Positions 59,658-64,000 of a stretch of 64,000 bases of DNA are shown one piece after another. How positions within the stretch are numbered: the stretch's first letter is position 1; every line of letters begins with the position of its first letter. Below the pieces are notes generated by a model. It did no database searches and was not told where the DNA came from. It worked only from the letters and a program-made list of their open reading frames with translations. The DNA is from Arthrobacter sp. YD4. GTDB lineage: Bacteria > Actinomycetota > Actinomycetes > Actinomycetales > Micrococcaceae. The stretch spans positions 165,419-229,418 of the forward strand of contig NZ_JAUHHD010000002.1 in assembly GCF_030410515.1 (NCBI RefSeq), in the 5' to 3' direction. The translations under genes and the position numbers were made by a program.

Positions 59658-61001
59658 ATGACCGCAGCCGCCGCCCATTCCCCTGCCCCGAACTGGTCTT
59701 TCCGCGCCGACGAAGCCGCGCGTTCGGTGACCCGGCTGTTCGGCCAGAGCCTCTTCTTCCTCCCCGGTACCCACATCGGCGCCATCGTCCGCCCCTCAAG
59801 CCGGCTGAAGAACCTCTCCCGGCCTTGGCACTACTGGTGGCAGGCGCATTACATGGACTGCCTGGTCGACGCCGGGCGGCGGGAACTCGGCGTCGCGGGC
59901 CACACCCCGGCGCACTTCGACGGCAAGAACCTGCCCAGCGCCGGCAAGCTGGCCTCCCGCCTGCTCAACGGCATCCGGGTGCGGAACCTCTTCACCGTGG
60001 TCAACAGCTACTACGACGACATGGCCTGGCTGGCCCTGGCCACCCGGCGGCTGGAACTCCTGGCCGAGGACGGCCGCAAGAGCGCCGGCCGCCGCCGCAA
60101 CGCCCGCGTCCTCACCCGGCTGGGGGCACAGTTCGACGCCGCCTCCACCGACGACCTGGGCGGGGGCACCTTCTGGAGCAAGAAGCGGGACTTCAAGAAC
60201 ACCCCGGCGACCGGGCCGGTGGCGCTGCACTACGCCCGGACCGGCCAGGCGGCGCGGGCCCAGTCGCTGCTGGACTGGCTGGACGCCAAGCTGCTGGATC
60301 CGGAGCAGGGCCTCTACCGGGACGGCCTGCGGATTGTGCCGGAGGGGGAACCCCGGCTCGAAGAGGCCGTCTACACCTACAACCAGGGCCCGGTGCTGGG
60401 GGCCCTGCTGGAGCTCGGCGGCGAGGCGAACCTGGCACGGGCGCAGGAACTGATCACCGCGGTCCGCGAGCACCTGACCGTGGACGCACCCCTGCTGGGC
60501 CGCCGCGGCGAAGTAATCCGCGGCGAGGGAACGGGCGACGGCGGCCTCTTCAGCGGGATTCTGGTGCGCTACCTGGCCCTCGCCGCGGTGGACGAGCGGC
60601 TCCCGGAGGAGACCCGGGCGACGGCGGCGCGGCTGGTCACCGACACGGCGGAGGCCTTCTGGGAGGGCCGGCGCGTGGTCGGCGCGAACGAGCCGCTGGC
60701 CCGCAACGGCGCCCGGCTGGTCTTCTCCGCCCGGCCCGAGCTCCCCGCGCGCCGCACCTACCCGGCCGGCGCCGACGTCGAACTCTCCACCCAGCTGCAG
60801 GCCTGGATGGTCCTTGAAGCCGCGGCCTCGATCGCGCCCCGCCTGCCCGCGATCGTCGACGCCGCCGACGCGGAGCAGCCGGCGGAAGGACAGCCGGACG
60901 AGGGACAAACGGGCGAGGCGCGCCCGGACGTGCCCGCCGAACCCGATCCCGCCTCCGCCGCCGTCGACGCCACGGCCCCGCGGCAACACGAAACCAATTA
61001 A
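59658..61001 (+). CDS. Glycoside hydrolase family 76-like protein
   Basis: 447 residues from the ATG at 59658. An alpha/alpha-barrel with NSYYDDMAWLALA (the paired Asp of GH76), GGGTFWSKKRDFKNTPATGP, and YTYNQGPVLGALLELGG, then GDGGLFSGILVRYLAL. GH76 enzymes cut alpha-1,6-mannan. No signal peptide is visible, so it would act inside the cell, unusual for a polysaccharide hydrolase. The C-terminal 50 residues are Asp/Glu/Pro/Ala-rich and disordered. Monocistronic. Confidence 0.85.
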   Translation: MTAAAAHSPAPNWSFRADEAARSVTRLFGQSLFFLPGTHIGAIVRPSSRLKNLSRPWHYWWQAHYMDCLVDAGRRELGVAGHTPAHFDGKNLPSAGKLASRLLNGIRVRNLFTVVNSYYDDMAWLALATRRLELLAEDGRKSAGRRRNARVLTRLGAQFDAASTDDLGGGTFWSKKRDFKNTPATGPVALHYARTGQAARAQSLLDWLDAKLLDPEQGLYRDGLRIVPEGEPRLEEAVYTYNQGPVLGALLELGGEANLARAQELITAVREHLTVDAPLLGRRGEVIRGEGTGDGGLFSGILVRYLALAAVDERLPEETRATAARLVTDTAEAFWEGRRVVGANEPLARNGARLVFSARPELPARRTYPAGADVELSTQLQAWMVLEAAASIAPRLPAIVDAADAEQPAEGQPDEGQTGEARPDVPAEPDPASAAVDATAPRQHETN

Positions 61002-61064
61002 GTCACGCAATAGTTTCGTAATTCGTGTGATCTCCCTCACTTAAGGCGCTCTCGGCTTGGTTGC

Positions 61065-61083
61065 TTAGGTTTGGCTAACCTAC
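61065..61083. promoter_or_regulatory. IdeR/DtxR-type iron box
   Basis: TTAGGTTTGGCTAACCTAC matches the 19-bp IdeR/DtxR consensus (TTAGGTTAGGCTAACCTAA) at 17 positions. It lies 82 bases upstream of the iron-binding lipoprotein gene, in position to block its promoter when iron is plentiful. Confidence 0.88.
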
Positions 61084-61164
61084 AGTTTTTTGTAGTGAGC
61101 ATGCCCTAACCTCCCGCTCACGGAGGCGGGTTCCTACGACCTTTTCCTTGCAGAAAGCAGCCCC

Positions 61165-62217
61165 ATGAAGATCCGCAAGAACGCGCTGGCAGGCGTCGCC
61201 CTCGCCGCCACCGCCGCGCTCGGCCTCGCAGCCTGTGGCTCCGGTTCGTCCTCCTCCGGCAGCAGCGCCGGCGCCGACGGCAAGCCCTCCGGTGAGATCA
61301 CGGTCTACAACGCCCAGCACGAATCCCTCACCAAGGAGTGGGTGGACGAGTTCACCGCCGAGACCGGCGTGAAGGTGACCCTCCGCCAGGGTTCGGACAC
61401 CGAGATGTCCAACCAGATCATCCAGGAGGGCCAGGCCACCCGCGCCGACGTCTTCCTGACCGAGAACTCCCCGGCCATGGCCCAGGTGGAGAACGCCGGC
61501 CTCTTCGCCGACGTTGACCCGGCCACCATCGGCCAGGTCCCCGCCGAGTTCCGCCCGTCCACCAACAAGTGGACCGGCATCGCCGCCCGCTCCACCGTCC
61601 TGGTCTACGACAAGACCAAGATCAGCGAAGACAAGCTGCCCAAGTCCATGCTGGACCTGGCCAACCCGGAGTGGAAGGGCAAGTGGGCCGCGTCGCCGTC
61701 GGGCGCCGACTTCCAGGCAATCGTCTCCGCGCTGCTCGAGCTCAAGGGTGAGGCCGCCACGGAGGCCTGGCTCAAGGGCATGAAGGACAATTTCAAGGCC
61801 TACAAGGGCAACAGCACGGCCATGAAGGCCGTCAACGCCGGCGAGGTGGACGCCGCCCTGATCTACCACTACTACTACTACGGTGACCAGGCGAAGACCG
61901 GCGAGAACTCCAACAAGGTCACGCCGTACTTCTTCAAGAACCAGGACCCGGGCGCGTTCCTCTCCGTCTCCGGCGGCGGCGTGCTGAAGTCCTCGAAGAA
62001 CGCCGGCGCGGCCCAGGCCTTCCTGAAGTTCATCACCGGGAAGAAGGGCCAGGAGATCCTGCAGAAGGGCACCTCCTTCGAGTACGCGATCGCCTCCGAT
62101 GTGCCGTCGAACGACAAGCTGGTCCCGATCAAGGACCTGCAGGCACCCAAGGTCGATCCGGCCAAGCTCAACTCCGCCAAGGTCACCGATCTGATGACCA
62201 AGGCAGGACTGCTCTAA
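61165..62217 (+). CDS. Iron(III) ABC transporter substrate-binding lipoprotein
   Basis: 350 residues from the ATG at 61165 with GAAAGCAG upstream. Signal ends at Cys24 (LAACGS). The FbpA/FutA-like fold: [59 protein letters not shown], and the Tyr-rich iron site [10 protein letters not shown]. Operon with permease and ATPase; governed by the IdeR box. Binds ferric iron outside the cell. Confidence 0.93.
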   Translation: MKIRKNALAGVALAATAALGLAACGSGSSSSGSSAGADGKPSGEITVYNAQHESLTKEWVDEFTAETGVKVTLRQGSDTEMSNQIIQEGQATRADVFLTENSPAMAQVENAGLFADVDPATIGQVPAEFRPSTNKWTGIAARSTVLVYDKTKISEDKLPKSMLDLANPEWKGKWAASPSGADFQAIVSALLELKGEAATEAWLKGMKDNFKAYKGNSTAMKAVNAGEVDAALIYHYYYYGDQAKTGENSNKVTPYFFKNQDPGAFLSVSGGGVLKSSKNAGAAQAFLKFITGKKGQEILQKGTSFEYAIASDVPSNDKLVPIKDLQAPKVDPAKLNSAKVTDLMTKAGLL

Positions 62218-62221
62218 ACCA

Positions 62222-63814
62222 GTGACCAAGACGCTGGCGGCTCCCGGGACCACCGGAAGCACGACGACGGCGGGCCGGGGCAAGCGCCCCCGCCCGCCGT
62301 TCGGCGTGTCCGTGGTGGCCATCCTGGCGGTCCTGATCGCCCTGTTCTCCCTCCTCCCCCTGGGCTACGTGGCGGTGATGACCGTCGCCACCGGCTGGGA
62401 CACCGCTGTCAGCCTGATCTTCCGGGCGCGGGTGGGTGAGCTGCTGCTGAACACCGTGCTGCTGATGGTCTTCACCGTCCCGCTCTGCCTGGTGATCGGC
62501 GTCGGCGGGGCGTGGCTGGTGGAACGGACCACGCTTAAGGGCCGCCGGGGGTGGGCCGTGCTGCTGGCCGCTCCCCTGGCCATCCCGGCGTTCGTCAACA
62601 GCTACGCGTGGGTCTCCGCCGTCCCGTCGCTGGGCGGCCTGTGGTCCGGGGTCCTGATCGCCACGCTGTCCTACTTCCCGCTGGTCTATATTCCGGCCGC
62701 GGCCACCCTCAGCCGGCTGGACCCGGCGATCGAACAGTCCGCGGCCTCCCTGGGGCTGGGAGCGTGGCGGGCGTTCTTCCGGGTGGTGCTGCCGCAGCTG
62801 AGAATCGCGATGACCGGCGGGGCGCTGCTGGTGGCGCTGCACCTGCTGGCCGAATACGGGGCGTTCGCGATGATCCGGTTCGACACCTTCACCACCGCGA
62901 TCATGGTCCAGTACCAGTCCACCTTCAACGGGGCCGCCGGCAACATGCTGGCCAGCGTGCTGGTGTTCTTCTGCCTGATCCTGCTGCTGGTGGAGGTCCG
63001 CGGCCGCGGCACCGCACGCTACGCCCGGGTGGGTTCCGGGGCCCAGGCGAGGGCCCTGCGGCTGCCGCTGCGCTTCTACCAGGCACCTGCCCAGCTGTTC
63101 CTGCTGGCCGTCACCGCGCTGGCGTTCGGCCTGCCGCTGACGTTCGTGGTGCGCTGGATCGTCGCCGGCGGCGCGGACATCTGGTCCGCCGAGGAGTTCC
63201 TGCCCGCGCTGCTACAGACCCTGGGCTACGGGCTCGCCGGGGCCGCCGCCACCACCGTCGTCGCGTTCCCGATGGCCTACATTGCGGTGCGCCGGCCCAG
63301 CTGGTTCAGCAAGGCCCTGGAGCTCTCGAACTACGTCACCAGCTCGATGCCCGGAATCGTCGTCGGCCTGGCCTTCGTGACCGTCAGCATCCGGGTGGCG
63401 CCGGACCTGTACCAGACCACCACGCTGCTGATCGCCGCCTACGTCCTGTTGTTCCTGCCGCGGGCGCTGGTGAACCTGCGCTCCGGGCTGGCCCAGGCAC
63501 CCAAGGAACTGGACGAGGCCGCCCAGGCCCTGGGCAAGCCGCCGCTGCTGGCGTTCCTGCGCGTCACCTTGCGGCTGACCGCCCCGGCGGCGGCCGGCGG
63601 TGCGGCGCTGGTGTTCCTGGCGATCGTGAACGAATTGACGGCCACGCTGCTGCTCTCCCCGAACGGCACGCGCACCCTGGCCACCGAATTCTGGAGCAAG
63701 AGCAGCGAGATCGACTACGCCGGCGCCGCACCGTATGCGCTGCTGATGATCCTGCTCTCCGCCCCGATGACCTACCTCCTCTTCCAGCAGTCCAAGAAAG
63801 CAGCGGGACAGTGA
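62222..63814 (+). CDS. Iron ABC transporter permease (fused double domain)
   Basis: 530 residues from a GTG at 62222, four bases after the binding protein's stop. About twelve membrane segments in two halves, each with an EAA-like loop ([20 protein letters not shown] and [20 protein letters not shown]). One chain thus replaces two permease subunits, as in FbpB. Overlaps the ATPase start by GTGA. It passes iron through the membrane. Confidence 0.93.
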   Translation: MTKTLAAPGTTGSTTTAGRGKRPRPPFGVSVVAILAVLIALFSLLPLGYVAVMTVATGWDTAVSLIFRARVGELLLNTVLLMVFTVPLCLVIGVGGAWLVERTTLKGRRGWAVLLAAPLAIPAFVNSYAWVSAVPSLGGLWSGVLIATLSYFPLVYIPAAATLSRLDPAIEQSAASLGLGAWRAFFRVVLPQLRIAMTGGALLVALHLLAEYGAFAMIRFDTFTTAIMVQYQSTFNGAAGNMLASVLVFFCLILLLVEVRGRGTARYARVGSGAQARALRLPLRFYQAPAQLFLLAVTALAFGLPLTFVVRWIVAGGADIWSAEEFLPALLQTLGYGLAGAAATTVVAFPMAYIAVRRPSWFSKALELSNYVTSSMPGIVVGLAFVTVSIRVAPDLYQTTTLLIAAYVLLFLPRALVNLRSGLAQAPKELDEAAQALGKPPLLAFLRVTLRLTAPAAAGGAALVFLAIVNELTATLLLSPNGTRTLATEFWSKSSEIDYAGAAPYALLMILLSAPMTYLLFQQSKKAAGQ

Positions 63815-64000
63815 CCGAACAACACCCCTCCCGGCTTCCGGAACCCCGGATCGCCGCCTCCGTGGCCCCCAGCACCAACAGCCACCTGGAGGTCGCGGCC
63901 GTGACCAAGAACTTCGGCTCGCAGGCCGTGCTCAAGGGCGTCAACCTCTCCGTCGCCCGCGGCGGCACGACGGCGATTGTGGGCCCGTCGGGGTCCGGCA
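63811..64000 (+). CDS. Iron ABC transporter ATP-binding protein, 5' part
   Basis: Starts at the GTG at 63811 overlapping the permease stop and runs off the right edge after 63 residues. After a 28-residue lead, [20 protein letters not shown] and [11 protein letters not shown] are the ABC ATPase beginning and most of Walker A. It is the third gene of the iron uptake operon. Confidence 0.92.
   Translation, partial: MTEQHPSRLPEPRIAASVAPSTNSHLEVAAVTKNFGSQAVLKGVNLSVARGGTTAIVGPSGSG

Overview
The window comes from a high-GC actinobacterium. Gene content and synteny point to the Arthrobacter/Pseudarthrobacter group (Micrococcaceae): lhr-nei2, MocR/YczE, YcnI, an IdeR/DtxR-type iron box and IS481 elements. 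The genus is an inference from protein style; no search was run.

Bases 1 to about 17,158 are an integrated mobile region. Its right edge is a 27-bp copy of the 3' end of a tRNA gene (probably tRNA-Ser), followed by that gene's hairpin terminator. The mobile backbone has a divergent layout. On the minus strand lie a small excisionase-like HTH protein, a Rep_2-type HUH replication protein, MobC, an HUH relaxase and a coiled-coil membrane protein whose gene overlaps the relaxase gene. On the plus strand is a tyrosine integrase. Between the two arms is a 755-bp region with six GCACAG repeats and AT-rich DNA, a candidate replication origin. Left of the mob genes is cargo that looks like a defence or accessory cluster: a GIY-YIG protein, a two-gene unit of an unknown protein plus a PD-(D/E)XK-like nuclease, an orphan Phd/YefM antitoxin, an HTH plus membrane protein pair, a zinc-finger-tailed protein and an unknown gene running off the left edge. 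An intact IS481-family element with a 6-bp ACTAGT duplication sits between cargo and mob genes. Right of the integrase are decayed pieces (IS5-type transposase, truncated IS481 transposase, helicase-associated protein, a second integrase tail), an unknown membrane-anchored protein and a lipoprotein.

From 17.3 kb on the DNA looks chromosomal. 17.3-22.1 kb: a molybdopterin oxidoreductase with a small partner, NAD(P)HX dehydratase and a histidine phosphatase. 22.2-24.2 kb: small stress-type proteins and a rhodanese. 24.3-28.8 kb: a GGDEF-EAL protein divergent from a regulator/ABC exporter operon with a 30-bp palindromic operator. 28.8-32.7 kb: a sugar ABC importer lacking its ATPase. 32.8-36.0 kb: two ANTAR proteins around two small genes. 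36.2-38.9 kb: a copper-associated YcnI block. 39.0-44.9 kb: lhr and nei2. 44.9-47.2 kb: yczE and its MocR regulator. 47.3-50.8 kb: an ArsR/SRPBCC pair, a pseudouridine synthase and a DedA protein. 51.1-53.9 kb: ppc. 54.0-57.4 kb: a Rieske protein and a TetR/oxidoreductase pair with three operators. 57.4-59.5 kb: acyl-CoA dehydrogenase plus SDR. 59.7-61.0 kb: a GH76-like enzyme. 61.2-64.0 kb: an iron ABC transporter behind an iron box, running off the right edge.

Two repeat families in the chromosomal part are not explained by genes: a 58-bp palindromic unit present twice (47.2 and 48.7 kb), and a convergent pair of 32-bp tandem arrays downstream of ppc.
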